A stretch of 64,000 bases of DNA from Solen grandis (lineage: Eukaryota; Mollusca; Bivalvia; Adapedonta; Solenidae). The position numbers and the translations under genes were made by a program. The notes beneath the pieces are model-generated. The model was not told the origin of the DNA. It made no database searches and was given only the letters and a program-made list of their open reading frames with translations. Location: contig CM037789.1 of the NCBI GenBank assembly GCA_021229015.1, forward strand, positions 40,956,926 through 41,020,925, read 5' to 3'. This document shows positions 1 through 12,540 of this stretch, piece after piece. Each line of letters begins with the position of its first letter. The stretch's first letter is position 1.

Positions 1-2022
1 TTAAATTTGGCTCCAACTTCTTAAATTTGGCTCTAATTTTTCTCATTTGGCGAATGTGTTGGCGCAAACATTTTTACATGTTGTAAGTAATTAGTTAATA
101 AGTAATAAAAAATGAAATAAAAGTAAATGAATAATAAAAAAAATGTGTTTTGTTATTACTGTAATGCGAAAAAAACGCGCTGCGAAAAATCTCCCTCTCA
201 CACAACCCAATCTCCCACTTTGGGAGCACAGATCTTCCACTTTCAGACCGAATAAAGTTCACAGGTCTGCCAATAAGAAAAAATATAAAACATATAGTTA
301 CATATAATAAAAAGAATAATACAACATGTCGAAATACGATAGAAACCCTGCATAGGGTAAATTAGTAACTTGGATGATCAATGGGAAGTGTTTGGATTGT
401 TAATAATATTGTAAATCCACACAAATTACTCAAGTTCTCAGTTAAGAAAATTCACATATTATTGAACTTACTCAGTTTATAATATATAATCGTCCTGTGT
501 TTCCATTGGTTTTGAATCGTACACTTCACTGGCTGTATAGTGCAGCTGTCTGGTTTACACCGGTTTTGACTGGAGATCCAGTTACACTATTGCAACAGAA
601 TCGATATATTACTCATTCTGATCCTACTTTCGTTTTACACACGTGGGGTGCGTTTGATTGCCCAAAAGTATGTGTAGTTGAACAGGAATGTGTTCTTATA
701 GGCGCCTCTATAATAGAACAACGCCGGACTGGTCATTTATAAAAGTTTAACCTATTACGTCATAATATTTTCACATCATTACTCAAATAACAATAGAATT
801 TATAGATAATTTCCGACTGTGTGGCGCGCTAGAACGCCATACGCCTTCATCTTTGGGGTCAACAGAGCCGGATCCAGGAGTTCAGGTTATGGGTGTGACG
901 CTATATTAAAAAGAATGTAAGCAGTGGCAATGCAAGCGGCTTGCTGTTCCGGTTAGACTGAGGATCCGGGAGAACTCCCTCGCGATTTTTTTAATTTAAA
1001 ACTGTGAAATATTGCATTCTTGTGATTTTTTTTTGTGGTGGTGGGGGGAGGGATGTGTGTCTACATTTATGTATGGTCGGGCAATATTAGAGCCCCCCCC
1101 CCCCCTCCCCTCGGATTCCTCCAACCCGACCGACTTTTTTCTCTTCTTTTTTGTGTGCCAAAAACGTTTAAAATAAAAAAAGTTTAGCCGACCTACCGAC
1201 CCTATTTTTTTTTAGATGTTTGTGGAAACAAACAACTTTTTTTATTATTATTTCGCCTAAAACTTGTTTGACAAATTATATTTCCCATGCAGATGTGTAT
1301 ATGAAAACTGTCTTTAAGGATTATGTAAATTTATTAAATGTAATATGACAGCGCATATGCTTTCATACGCCCCTTTTATCACAAAGTACATATATGTCCT
1401 TTTTGCACACAAAAGAATGAAATCTTAAGCTCTTTAATTTTGGCACAGAAGTATGATGCTACACCTTAATAAATTTATATAATACATTATCCTAGTGTTT
1501 TGCATGCGGACCAAAATCAACGGTTTAACTACTTTTGTAATATGATAATAAGTGATTTTATAAAAGAAATGAAATTAGGGGCCCTTTTTGTCAAACATAT
1601 ATTCTTTCCGCTCTTTAGACAAACCGGTTACGAACATAACACGGGACGTAACGGCTCAAAATCGTGCTTACTGATACACAAGCATGGCAAATCTTCGAGA
1701 TCAATTATTCAACTTGACAAATCCAGCCCCCGTATTTAAAGATCCAGAAGCTGATTCAGAAGATGGTGTGTGTACCTTTATTCATTAGACTGCATATAAT
1801 AGACATGTTTTCATTTTAGATATAATGTTTAAATAACAGAAGTAATTGGTTTTCGCGGTCATTTTAGGTCATTACAATGCGAAGTTCCATCATAAGATAA
1901 TATTGTGTGTTTGGTAGAACCACTGGTCATTTGGTACATAAGTCGGGTGTCAGCGTCCCGTTTTCAGTTCACTCATGAAGTCATGCTCACAATTTTAAAT
2001 AGATGTGTGTGAACATGGCGTG
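1..2022. other. Gene-free AT-rich stretch
   Basis: I see no supported gene here. The longest open frames (about 80 codons at 497-742 and 1500-1739) have no recognisable domain, no flanking splice signals and no coding-like composition. A run of 13 C lies at 1093-1105. The first 55 bases contain a short tandem motif (TTAAATTTGGCTC, twice). Confidence 0.5.
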
Positions 2023-2186
2023 CGTTCATTATGCCAAACCGTATGCAACTGGTCGCTTACAGTTAGCTATGGCATTGTCTTAAGCTGAATATAGGTTTAT
2101 GTGAACATCGTGGTCCATGACACTGAGATAGTTTCATAGCTTACTGTAAGGGTATGGTTGCAAAGGGGTTTGGCATACTGAACGCC
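2023..2186. repeat. Imperfect palindrome, possible MITE remnant
   Basis: The arm at 2023-2070 and the reverse complement of the arm at 2135-2186 share the ordered blocks GTTCA, TATGCCAAACC, TGCAAC, CTTACAGT and AGCTATG, with small gaps. About 64 bases separate the arms. Such a fold is typical of short foldback elements or MITEs, but I found no clear target-site duplication, so the element class is open. Confidence 0.5.
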
Positions 2187-2227
2187 AGGGATGGCGAAAT
2201 CCATTGTCCAAGTCATACACTTGCCGG

Positions 2228-2264
2228 CATGGACAAGTAAATTTTCACTGTTGACTTGTCCATG
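2228..2264. repeat. Perfect 11-bp hairpin
   Basis: CATGGACAAGT at 2228-2238 is exactly complementary to ACTTGTCCATG at 2254-2264, with a 15-base loop. It lies just outside the larger palindrome and may belong to the same inserted sequence. No function is implied. Confidence 0.6.
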
Positions 2265-2699
2265 GTCAACCAAAAATCCAAAACCGCAGCAAAAATTTAA
2301 ATTCAAAACTAGGGTACGATACCAATACCGATTTGAGGAACCGATATCAATATTTTAACAATACCGATACTATGATTACTATCAGTTTACCATATCAAAG
2401 CCTTTGCTGCAAATAAGCACTAATAAGGTAAATCATGTACTATAATCTGTTTTATTGATCAGGGTTTAATATATACATTTTCATTTTGGGGACATGTGTC
2501 CCCTCGAATATTTGATTTAGGGGTCATTTGAAATTTTAGGGGGACATGCTTGCAGCTAGGTAATAATAATTATAAAGCTTAACTGTTTAGTTCAACAATT
2601 TATGATCTGGTTTATCATCTTACAGTAAACTTGAATGACAAATGTCAATTTAATATTATATACATGTACCACTAACCATGATCAGGTTAAATGGACTAA

Positions 2700-3028
2700 C
2701 AAATGATACATTTGTTTTGCATTAATGCATGGCTTGCATTTCATAGTCCCGTCTGTTTTGTCAAGAAATACCCAGGTAAATCGTTTCAACCATTCGTCAC
2801 AAAAGCCTCATGGAACGTCTTTATTCTCTTAGCTGATGGACTGTCAGGCTCAGCAACAGTAACTTCGCTTGATGACAAATCTGGGTAATTAGATGGATCA
2901 GGACAATTGGCATTGTTCGTTTCCGAGTTCTCTTTTGAAAAGAAAAACTTAAGATTCCGCTGCGTCATTGTTGCAGCATTTGCGATGATCCGAATGACGT
3001 ACGTTGCTATGCAACAACTCTCCTTCAT
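2700..3028 (-). pseudogene. Possible hAT-like transposase N-terminal fragment
   Basis: An 80-codon minus-strand frame starts at 3028 (MKESCCIATY...). It contains a phenylalanine-rich stretch (LKFFFSK), a Ser/Pro/acidic linker and then KRIKTFHEAF. After a TGA it stays readable if two TGA codons are read as decayed TGG. In hAT-derived proteins of the ZMYM/KIAA1586 type, an N-terminal 'KRxxTFxxxW' segment precedes the first zinc-binding module, which resembles what is seen here. No cysteine cluster, catalytic residues or hAT dimerisation region follow. This is a weak, shape-based assignment of a broken gene. Confidence 0.25.
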
Positions 3029-5949
3029 TGGTTGGGACTAAGTTGTACAGAATGTATCGGAACATCAGACTAAAGGGAGATTTTTTCTGTGATAAAATTT
3101 ATCCAAATACATAAAAGGGCGATATATAGTGAGAAAAAATCAAAGTAAGTCTAGTTTGCATAAATAAACACATGCTTCCATGCACGTAAACAAACAGCGT
3201 AATATTCGGGATGACAACGACATGAGATCATTGTTTTATGCAATGCCGGCAGTCCGGGTTCTATTTTAAGAAACGGAAAGTCCCTTATCTTGATCTTGTT
3301 ATTCAGAGCGAAGCAGAAAAAATGAAATGAACATGCATCTGGAATGTCACATGTTGTTTCCAGAATTAAGAAAACACATATAGTAGGTTTAAACTGACAG
3401 CTATTTGATATCAATAGAATGTGTCTTATAATTATTTAGAACCTTGTTTTGAAAATGCGTCATTGACGGCGCACTAGCATTCAACATGGGGGTCATTTTA
3501 GATTATTTTGCGTCAAAACGCACAATTTTGTGCGTCATCGAAAACTCTGATTGATATTAACTAGTAAGTATACATTTGAGAATTTTCTTGTTTTGTAAGT
3601 TGTGTTTAGTTTTACCTTTTTCAACAATATACATATTAAATTATATGAAAGTCATTGTACATTAATCAGTTTATTTTTTTTATTTATTTATTTTTTTTTT
3701 TTTTATTCAAGGAACATGGCAAGATTTTAACTGTAACAGAACATTTTGGTGCAGGAAAAAAAATCTAAGGAAAAACTTTTAATATTTTAATAGCTAAAGA
3801 CAAAAAGTAAATGATAACATATGCTTGAACAAAACAGACAAATGATAATTATGACTAGAAATATCAAATTAACACATCTTATAACCACCATTGAATAGTA
3901 TTTGTATTGACTTGATTTGACTTTAAAGACAGTTATGTTGAACTTACAAGTGTACAGTCACTATTTTGCACATAAAATATTGAAAGATTCAAAAAGAGAC
4001 CACAACTAAAAGAACTTAAATCTCTTCATCATCATATATGTTCAGTAATTCAGCATTCTTGAACAACAACCATTACAAACGGCCCGTGCAAACTATGTTT
4101 GCCATTGTTGATTTACTTTGAATAATATGCTCAATCAAACGCTAAAAATTTTGGAATTTTTGTACGGTTTCCAGCATTACCATTTCGGTCGTAAAAAGAC
4201 GTAAACTCTTACGTATTGTGCGCATTTCTATGACTCCAATTTCAATTTTGGAGAAGGGGTGCACAGGGGTGAAGATTATTAATAAAAAAATTGGCCATAA
4301 TTAAAATTTACGTAACAATGTAAATTAAATGTTGATACTAGAGGTGTGAATAATAATTTTTGTACAATTTACTTGCAGAAGCAGTAGAACATTTTCTTTT
4401 ACCTGTAGCTCAATCAAATGTCCACAAAACACCCGTGTCTAAACAAAAATGGCAGCCTCCTCAAGTGTGCATTATCTTTCCTTCATCAGTAATTATTTTA
4501 TAAATGAAAATGTTTATTTGTGAAATTAGAATTGTCCTATGACTTGCTCTATATGCCAGACAGTGCTGCTGTAACACACTATGGATCCTTAAATTTTATT
4601 CACGGTTAGTTTTCTGTGTTTTAAGGCCATTTTTAAAGTAATTTGTTTACATTTTTACGTTTTATAGACTGATTTATTGACACAAGTACAGTAGTATTGA
4701 AACAAAGCTCCAGTATTTTACTATACTATTCAGTGTCTGACCGATAAAGGGAATCGGTGTCCAACCCTATTCAAAACTCTAAATTGCAGTGTTTTCAACC
4801 ATAAAGTATATCCCTCAAGAAACCAGAAGTTTAAGTGCGTCTGTCAAAAAAAATTTTTTTTTTCATTTTTCGGCATTTTACAAGAACCTGGAGTTGATCC
4901 ACTTATTAAACCATTCCATTTTGACTGGTTTTGTGTCTGAAATGTTAAGAAATGAAAATTAAAGGTCAAAGTCAGCACTTTAATGCAGTCTACAAGTTAT
5001 ACCCAACGACGGTAAGTTCCTTATCAAATGGATCGATTCCTAATCAAAAATTCATCCGAAACGAGAAAAGGGGAAGCAAAAAAAGACTATGACTTAAAGT
5101 ATCATAAATTCAAAGGTGCATATTGGCTGACAAACAGTGCTGCATGCAATAGCAGATGCGTAAGACATTCTGCGATGTTAAAACAGTTTTGATTGTTAAA
5201 TCAGTAAAAAAAATTGTTTCAAGTTTCAGTGTTTTGGAGTTATAATAATAATATGGGTTTTTTAATGCCTAAAAAGAATGTTTTTATTGTTTAATGCCTA
5301 AGATTTAATAATGGAAGAATTAACAAGAGTTTTTATTATTATTTCTTTTAATAAGTATAATTAATTGTATTAAGAGTAGTAATACAATTTCAATTATTTA
5401 GATATTTTATACCAGTAGTTATCCAAATAGTACGGACAGGCAGTGTTTTGCTATGGACAAGTGAAATTTTAATGGAAGTCATTTGTGTACAGTTGGTCAA
5501 CTAGGTGGCAGAGTTAGGTACAAACAAAACAAATTGGATTAGTATAAGCATGCTGCATGAAATAAAAAAAAAATCTATGAATGCAAAAAATCCTGGTCTA
5601 CAGAATGCATTTAAATGTAAACACTGCAATGTCACAACTTAAAATTGAGAATTTAAGCATAATTATGCAAGAAATTATAAATGGGAAGAAAAGACAAGCT
5701 TTTGTACCATATCGGCCAGAATTGTGAATATTCGCCAGAATTGTAAACAGGTCCATCTGACCTTGTCTGAAAATTGTGAATAATAAATTGTGATTCTGAA
5801 TGAGACTGTTATTCAGTACCACTCTTATAACGAAAACAATTGTTGGTAGACCATTTTATACCATGTAAATAGTGTTATATATTTAATAGACCACTTGAGG
5901 GCATGTAAGGCATCTTGTAGACCATTTTACCACATGTTATACATCTGAT
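3029..5949. other. Gene-free AT-rich stretch
   Basis: No supported gene. The stretch contains T-rich runs (around 3670-3705) and scattered stop codons in all frames. The short open frames at 3151-3414 and 5598-5822 lack domains or splice context. The sequence just before 5950 already carries degenerate forms of the following minisatellite. Confidence 0.45.
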
Positions 5950-6581
5950 AGACTATTGTGTTTCTGTAGTCAAGGGTCAGTGTAGTACAATGATTTTGTT
6001 TTTGATGTCAAGGGTCAGTGTAATACAGTGATTGTGTTTCTGTTGTCAAGGGTCAGTGTCATACATTGATTGTTTTTCTGTTGTCAAGGATCAGTGTAAT
6101 ACAGTGATTGTGTTTCTGTTGTCAAGGGTCAGTGTCATACATTGATTGTGTTTCTGTTGTCAAGGGTCAGTGTAATACAGTGATTGTGTTTCTGTTGTCA
6201 AGGGTCAGTGTCATACATTGATTGTTTTTCTGTTGTCAAGGGTCAGTGTAATACAGTGATTGTGTTTCTGTTGTCAAGGGTCAGTGTCATACATTGATTG
6301 TTTTTCTGTTGTCAAGGATCAGTGTAATACAGTGATTGTGTTTCTGTTGTCAAGGGTCAGTGTCATACATTGATTGTTTTTCTGTTGTCAAGGGTCAGTG
6401 TCATACATTGATTGTGTTTCTGTTGTCAAGGATCAGTGTAATACAGTGATTGTGTTTCTGTTGTCAAGGGTCAGTGTCATACATTGATTGTGTTTCTGTT
6501 GTGTAATACAGTGATTGTTTTTCTGTTGTCTAGGGTCAGTGTAATACAGTGATTTTGTTTCTGTTGTCAAGGATCAGTGTA
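5950..6581. repeat. 38-bp minisatellite array, left part
   Basis: About 16-17 direct copies of a 38-base unit read CAGTGTAATACAGTGATTGT followed by GTTTCTGTTGTCAAGGGT. Common variants are AATACAG/CATACAT and GGGTC/GGATC. One shortened unit lies near 6490-6520. The array is interrupted exactly inside a unit by the transposon that begins at 6582 and resumes at 8283. Confidence 0.95.
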
Positions 6582-8282
6582 CAGTGAAACCTCGTTAGTC
6601 CGGGCTCCATTGTTCCAGAAACCTTGCCATCCGGACACTTTTCTCTTGGAACGGATTTCCACAACGTAAAAATGATTCGATAATACGGAAATTCGCGTTC
6701 CGGATCCGGACATCCATTTTGGGAACCAATCTTCCATTTGCTATTTAAAATAACTCGATAATCCGGGTACCAGTTCAGTCTGGATATCCCACCTACTATT
6801 TTTAGACATCATTCGGACTACTCTTTGCGCGTGACTGTCATAGAAGTGTCATCTGCAGATTGTTTACACATAGCCGCGAGCGCTTCACACTAATCAGTCC
6901 AGAGAACAGGGGGCAATTAAGGGCTGGTATAGCCGCAAGCTACATATAATGTACTAACTAGCGAGTGAAGAAGGTAAAATTTATTCACAGCTACAGATGT
7001 ATACTGTAAAAAGAGACAGAAAAGCCAACCGTCCTTTAGATCGTCTTTTGTTCATGTTTTGTTTTCAGTGCATACATTTAATATTTATTTGTTTGTGACT
7101 GTTTTGGCTAAAATAATAAAATCCAATTCATTTTGCTCACGAATGCAGAACAAGAAATGGGTCACAATTATGCTGTCACCTACTTAAGGTGTCTTTTTCT
7201 TCTCTTAAAGAATTCTGATGTCAAGGATGGATTAAAATAAAATTAAACCAATGTATCATTTGTAAACATCAATTTAGATACATAATCATATATAGTCCTA
7301 AGCAAGGATCCTAAAAACCGATTTTTTACCGGTTTTGACCGATTTTGATCTCAATCGACCGGTTCAGATTTCAAAAAGTACCAAAAAAATCGGTCGAAAA
7401 AAAATCCATAATCCTCGTCTAAAACTTTCAAAATCGGTCCAAACGGTTCATAATAGTCTCTCTTACACACCAATTGACCTACTTCTTGAATTTCCGGTGT
7501 GCCCTCGGGGCAGGTGTCAGTGGGGGTCAGGCAGGGACACCCATCTAGGTCATTATTGGGCAGTTAAGATGAATGGATTGACGGTTTGTACTTAGCGGTT
7601 ATTTGGACGGTGCCGTGTAATTATCTATGCCGTAATAATGGACCATTGCTTGTTTGCAAACTGTAACCGGTCGACTTTTAAATGCGGTAATTAATGACAA
7701 TATCAAAGTTATTGACAAAAAAAATATATAAACACAAAGGCACATAATAAACAACACCAAAACGACTGCTTCCAACAATTTATTGATTCGTTAGAGTCAT
7801 ATACAGACCGTCATATACATGCACTTCCGGTAAACAAACTAGGTAAATATTGCAGAAAAATACCTTATTATGCCAACAGGATGCTGAAATATAATAAAAG
7901 ATCTATTTTCACACTGCAAATGATTAAGGGTATGTTGATTGAAAATATCAATGTTATTTTTTTTTCGTTTTTTTTCGGATATGTTTTTTTTCGGGGGGGG
8001 GGGGTACGGAACGGAATTGTTGTAAAGGGGGGGGGGATTTTGCCGTCGACCGGTTGAGATTCCAAAATTTTAGGATCCCTGGTCCTAAGAATATAATTTT
8101 AAATATGATTATTATTAATGGAAAACAAATGTAACAAACATAAACACACACACAGTGTACAATGAGAAAGTATGAAAGAAAAAAGAAGAAGAGAGATATG
8201 GATTGATTCATTAATACGGAAAATTCATTAATCCGGAAATTTAAACCAGGACCAAAGTGTCCGGACTAATGAGGTTTCACTG
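6582..8282. mobile_element. Non-autonomous pogo/Tigger-like DNA transposon
   Basis: The element starts CAGTGAAACCTCGTTAGTCC and ends with its inverse. The 22-base terminal inverted repeats differ at one position (G versus A). TA flanks both ends (6580-6581 and 8283-8284), and removing the element with one TA restores a normal minisatellite unit, which proves the insertion. TA duplication with TIRs beginning CAGT is typical of the pogo/Tigger branch of Tc1/mariner. Subterminal motifs such as CGATAATCCGGGTACC near 6750 repeat the TIR theme. I see no DDE transposase frame. Excluding the nested hAT-like insert, about 920 bp remain, so it is an internally deleted, non-autonomous copy. Confidence 0.88.
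7303..8081. mobile_element. hAT-like MITE nested in the pogo-like element
   Basis: The 779-bp element is flanked by an exact 8-base duplication, GTCCTAAG (7295-7302 and 8082-8089). Its ends, CAAGGATCCTAAAA and the inverse of CAGGGATCCTAAAA, form 14-base terminal inverted repeats with one mismatch. Subterminal ACCGGT/GACCGGTT motifs occur at both ends. An 8-bp target duplication with CA(A/G)GG termini fits the hAT superfamily. No transposase frame is present; two G-rich homopolymers lie near 7994-8036. Because it sits inside the pogo-like element, it is the younger insertion. Confidence 0.85.
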
Positions 8283-8284
8283 TA

Positions 8285-10252
8285 ATACAGTGATTGTGTT
8301 TCTGTTGTCAAGGGTCAGTGTAATACAATGATTTTGTTTCTGTTGTCAAGGGTCAGTGTCATACATTGATTGTGTTTCTATTGTCAAGGCTCAGTGTAAT
8401 ACAATGATTTTGTTTCTGTTGTCAAGGGTCAGTGTAATACAGTGATTGTGTTTATGTTGTGTAATACAGTGATTGTTTTTCTGTTGTCTAGGGTCAGTGT
8501 AATACAGTGATTGTGTTTCTGTTGTCAAGGGTCAGTGTAATACAGAGATTGTGTTTCTGTTGTCAAGGGTCAGTGTAATACAGAGCTTGTGTTTCTGTTG
8601 TCAAGGGTCAGTGAAATACTTAGACTGGGTTCCTGCAGCCAAGGTATAATGTTATACTTAGACTTGGGTTCTGTAGTCAAGGTATAGTGTAATACTTGGA
8701 CTGGGTTCCTGTAGTCAAGGTATAGTGTAATACTTGGACTGGGTTCCTGTAGTCAAGGTATAGTGTAATACTTGGACTGGGTTCCTGTAGTCAAGGTATA
8801 GTGTAATACTTAGACTGGGTTTTGTAGTCAACATATAGTGTAATACTTGGACTGGGTTCCTGTAGTCAAGGTATAGTGTAATACTTTGACTGGGTTCCTG
8901 TAGTCAAGGTATAGTGTAATACTTGGACTGGGTTCCTGTAGTCAAGGTATAGTGTAATACTTGGACTGGGTTCCTGTAGTCAAGGTATAGTGTAATACTT
9001 GGACTGGGTTCTTGTAGTCAAGGTATAGTGTAATACTTTAATTGAGTTCATGTAGTCAAGGTTTAGTGTAATATTTAGACTGGGTTCTTGTAGTCAAGGT
9101 ATAGTGTAATACTTAGACTGTGTTCCTGTAGTCAAGGTATAGTGTAATACTTAGACTGTGTTCCTGTAGTCAAGGTTTAGTGTAATACTTAGACTGGGTT
9201 CCTGTAGTCAAGGTATAGTGTAATACTTAGACTGTGTTCCTGTAGTCAAGGTATAGTGTAATACTTGGACTGGGTTCCTGTAGTCAAGGTATAGTGTAAT
9301 ACTTAGACTTGGGTTCTGTAGTCAAGGTATAGTGTAATACTTAGACTGGGTTCCTGTAGTCAAGGTATAGTGTAATACTTAGACTGGGTTCCTGTAGTCA
9401 AGGTATAGTGTAATACTTAGACTGGGTTCCTGTAGTCAAGGTATAGTGTAATACTTAGACTGGGTTCCTGTAGTCAAGGTATAGTGTAATACTTAGACTG
9501 TGTTCCTGTAGTCAAGGTATAGTGTAATACTTAGACTTGGGTTCTGTAGTCAACATATAGTGTAATACTTGGACTGGGTTCCTGTAGCCAAGGTATAGTG
9601 TTATACTTGGACTGGGTTCCTATAGTCAAGGTATAATGTAATACTTAGACTGGGTTCCTATAGTCAAGGTATAGTGTTATACTTGGACTGGGTTCCTATA
9701 GTCAAGGTATAGTGTAATACTTAGACTGGGTTCCTGTAGTCAACATTTAGTGTAATACTTGGACTGGGTTCCTGTAGTCAAGGTATAGTGTAATACTTGG
9801 ACTGGGTTCTTGTAGTCAAGGTATAGTGTAATACTTTAATTGAGTTCATGTAGTCAAGGTTTAGTGTAATACTTAGACTGGGTTCCTATAGTCAAGGTAT
9901 AGTGTAATACTTGGACTGGGTTCCTATAGTCAAGGTATAGTGTAATACTTGGACTGGGTTCCTATAGTCAAGGTATAGTGTAATACTTGGACTGGGTTCC
10001 TATAGTCAAGGTATAGTGTAATACTTGGACTGGGTTCCTATAGTCAAGGTATAGTGTAATACTTGGACTGGGTTCCTATAGTCAAGGTATAGTGTAAATA
10101 TTGGACTGGGTTCCTATAGTCAAGGTATAGTGTTATACTTGGACTGGGTTCCTGTAGTCAAGGTATAGTGTAATACTTAGACTGGGTTCCTGTAGTCAAG
10201 GTAAAGTGTAATACTTGGACTGGGTTCCCTGTTGTCAACATATAGTGTAATA
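8285..10252. repeat. 38-bp minisatellite array, right part, two subfamilies
   Basis: The array resumes with the same 38-base unit as on the left (8285 to about 8620). It then switches to a related 38-base subfamily, TAGTGTAATACTTGGACTGG plus GTTCCTGTAGTCAAGGTA, for about 42 further copies. Diagnostic changes are ACAGTGATTGTG to ACTTGGACTGGG and TTCTGTTGTC to TCCTGTAGTC. Together the two halves hold about 68 units. No spacer-like unique segments exist between units. Confidence 0.95.
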
Positions 10253-10648
10253 CAGTCTATTCATGATGGAAAAATGACGGTATAATGCGAAGTTACATTG
10301 CCAGGTCCAGGCAATATTTGGTCTTTATTCAATGTAAAAAAGATGCGATAGAACGAATAGGATGGAACGAAAGATGCACTGGAGCGAAGTATGTATGTGG
10401 TCCCATTTGCTAATTAACAACTGATTAATGACGCGTTCGAACGAAGTGTTGGTCAGTTTTCACACCTACCCGAGTGACACCTGTCGCTTACTCGCGTCCG
10501 CCATTATATTGTCTGTAATCAGCCTATTAGCACGCCATCCGTGACGTTGTTGCAAACTGACACGAAGCTTACAAGCGAGTTTGTTTGTTTGTTACAAAGA
10601 TTAATGAGTGATTTTATTTCAAAACTTAATAAGCAGCAGTATAAATAT

Positions 10649-10748
10649 NNNNNNNNNNNNNNNNNNNNNNNNNNNNNNNNNNNNNNNNNNNNNNNNNNNN
10701 NNNNNNNNNNNNNNNNNNNNNNNNNNNNNNNNNNNNNNNNNNNNNNNN
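10649..10748. other. 100-base scaffold gap
   Basis: Exactly 100 N, the customary placeholder length for a gap of unknown size. The 396 bases before it (10,253-10,648) show no gene. Confidence 0.99.
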
Positions 10749-10930
10749 TCATACACTTTTTCTAGTTCATTTTCTTCAACAGACAGGGCCCCTCCTTTGT
10801 TTGCTCATACAATATTCTAGATCATTTTCTTCATACAGACTGGGGACCCCTTTGTTTGCTCATACCCCTATTCTATTCATTTTTTTCATACAAAACCTAG
10901 GGCCCCCTCCTTTTTTTTGCTCATACAATT
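10749..10930. repeat. Short tandem repeat of about 57 bp after the gap
   Basis: About three and a half copies of a unit containing TCATACA..TTCTAG, TTCATTTTCTTCA, ACAGAC and GGGCCCCTCCTTTGTTTGC. Copies decay to the right and carry extra T and C runs. The gap may hide more copies. Confidence 0.7.
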
Positions 10931-11792
10931 TTAAAGGGTTCTTTTTTCCTTCACATTTCTAAAGGGGATAAAGAAAAACGAATGTTTTCATATACCATTT
11001 TGAGTTCAGTAAATTAATATTCGAAAATGCAAAATTTTTACATAAATATTCATAGGTAAAGATTTTAAAGCAAAAGATGTGTCCCAGTTACCAATAAAGT
11101 TTCAGCAGCAATTTGGGTGAATCCTACAGGGAGTCATCAGGGAAAAAACGTTCACCCTGTAAGGACCGGGTCATGTTTTTCAATAATTTTTTGGGACCAT
11201 TGATATTTTTCCCCCACTTTAAAGTTTTTTTTAAAAAAACGAATGCTCTACTTGAGACTTTCCCGGGACTTGAGTGGTGATTGTTTTCTTCTAAGCTGTA
11301 ACTAATGCCTCCCCAAAAAAGTACTTTGTACCCTCTTAAAACCAGGGTTTTCAAGTAGGGTTGGGGATTTTCTATTTCAGGACACCCAAACATATAGTTT
11401 AAATAAAGTAAATGAGGGATCTGAAATGCGGGCACTTTGCTTGGTTAACATTTAGCTTAAATGACAAATCTGTCTAATTGAAAAACAAGAGCAGTTTTAT
11501 TAGATATGAAAGAGTGAACAGGATTTTGTGGGGAGGAAAAAAAATTTTATTTAAGAATAAAAAAATTTGGCTGATTTATATGTAATTAGCATTATTTATT
11601 TTTAGGTTTTTAAAAGAAAGATTTTTTTTTTCCATATTTTTGGGTTTTTTCATCATTGTCTAAATATGTTATACAAAACTTTGGGATCACTGTTAAACAA
11701 TTGGGGGGGATATATTATTTTGTTGAAAAAAAAAACCGTATCAACCTTTTTTTTTTAGCTTTTTAAGGGAATGAAACCTTCATCAAGTTTTT
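10931..11792. other. Gene-free low-complexity stretch
   Basis: No supported gene. There are many poly-A and poly-T runs with apparent one-base indels. The 103-codon minus-strand frame at 11124-11435 has no recognisable domain or splice context. Confidence 0.4.
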
Positions 11793-12540
11793 AGCTCACC
11801 GGGGCCAGAGGCTCAAGGTTTAGCCCATTTTTGACCGGTCTTTCCCTCCGTCCGCGTCCGTCCGCCGTCGTCCGTCCGTTTCCCTCGTCCGTCAACATTT
11901 TTCTTTAAACGACATCTCCTCCTTAACCGCTTGGTCAATTTTGATAAAACTTTACAGGGATGTTCCTTTGGGGGGTCCCCTTTCAAATTGTTCAAAAATT
12001 GAAATTTCCCTTTGGGAAATTTTGGTTGCCATGGCAACGGGAAAAAAAAAAACTTAAAATTCCCTTCCCTTTTCCAAAACAACCAACTGAATTTCAAAAT
12101 GTTTTGGCACAGATGTTTCCCTTTTGGGAATGTCTACCAAATTGTTCAAATTATTTTTGGGTCCGTAAAAAAACATGGGGCCCCCAAGGGGGGGTTGGGT
12201 ATTTTTTCCCTTTGATGCCTATACTCAAATCTTAAAAAATCTTTTCCTCCAAAACTGCTGGGTGAAATTTTAAAATGTTTTGGCACAGATACTCCTTGAT
12301 AAGTTCTACCAAAATTGTTCAAATTATTTTGGGTCCATTTAAAAAAAAGTGGGGGCCCCCAGGGGCGGGCCCAGTTTTCCCCTTTTATGTCAAAAGTGAA
12401 AACTAAAAAATCTTCTTATCCAAAACTACTGGCTTGTTAGTATTGCATATCTTATGACTCTCTACCAAAAAATTTTTCAAATTATGACCCTGGGGTCAAA
12501 ATTGGGCCCCCCCCCAGGGGGGCACATGATTTTACTAGGC
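11793..12540 (+). repeat. AGCTCACC-family dispersed repeat, copy 1 (degraded)
   Basis: It begins TTAGCTCACCGGGGCC, an eroded form of the AGCTCACCTGAGC start of the copies at 13,847 and 23,241. A TCCGTCCGTC-rich segment follows, then CGTCAACA and ACGACATCTCCTCC. The internal text (GTTGCCATGGCAAC; ACATGGGGCCCCCAAGG) matches the 23-kb copy. Many homopolymer indels make the frames meaningless; the open frames here are chance. Confidence 0.75.

Noticed and set aside
840..1000. Foldback element with GGATCCGG ends
   Set aside because: Only an 8-base core is shared between the two sides (CCGGATCC and GGATCCGG); too short to support an element.
5950..10252. CRISPR-like array
   Set aside because: Units abut with no unique spacers, the sequence is eukaryotic, and no cas genes are present; it is a minisatellite.
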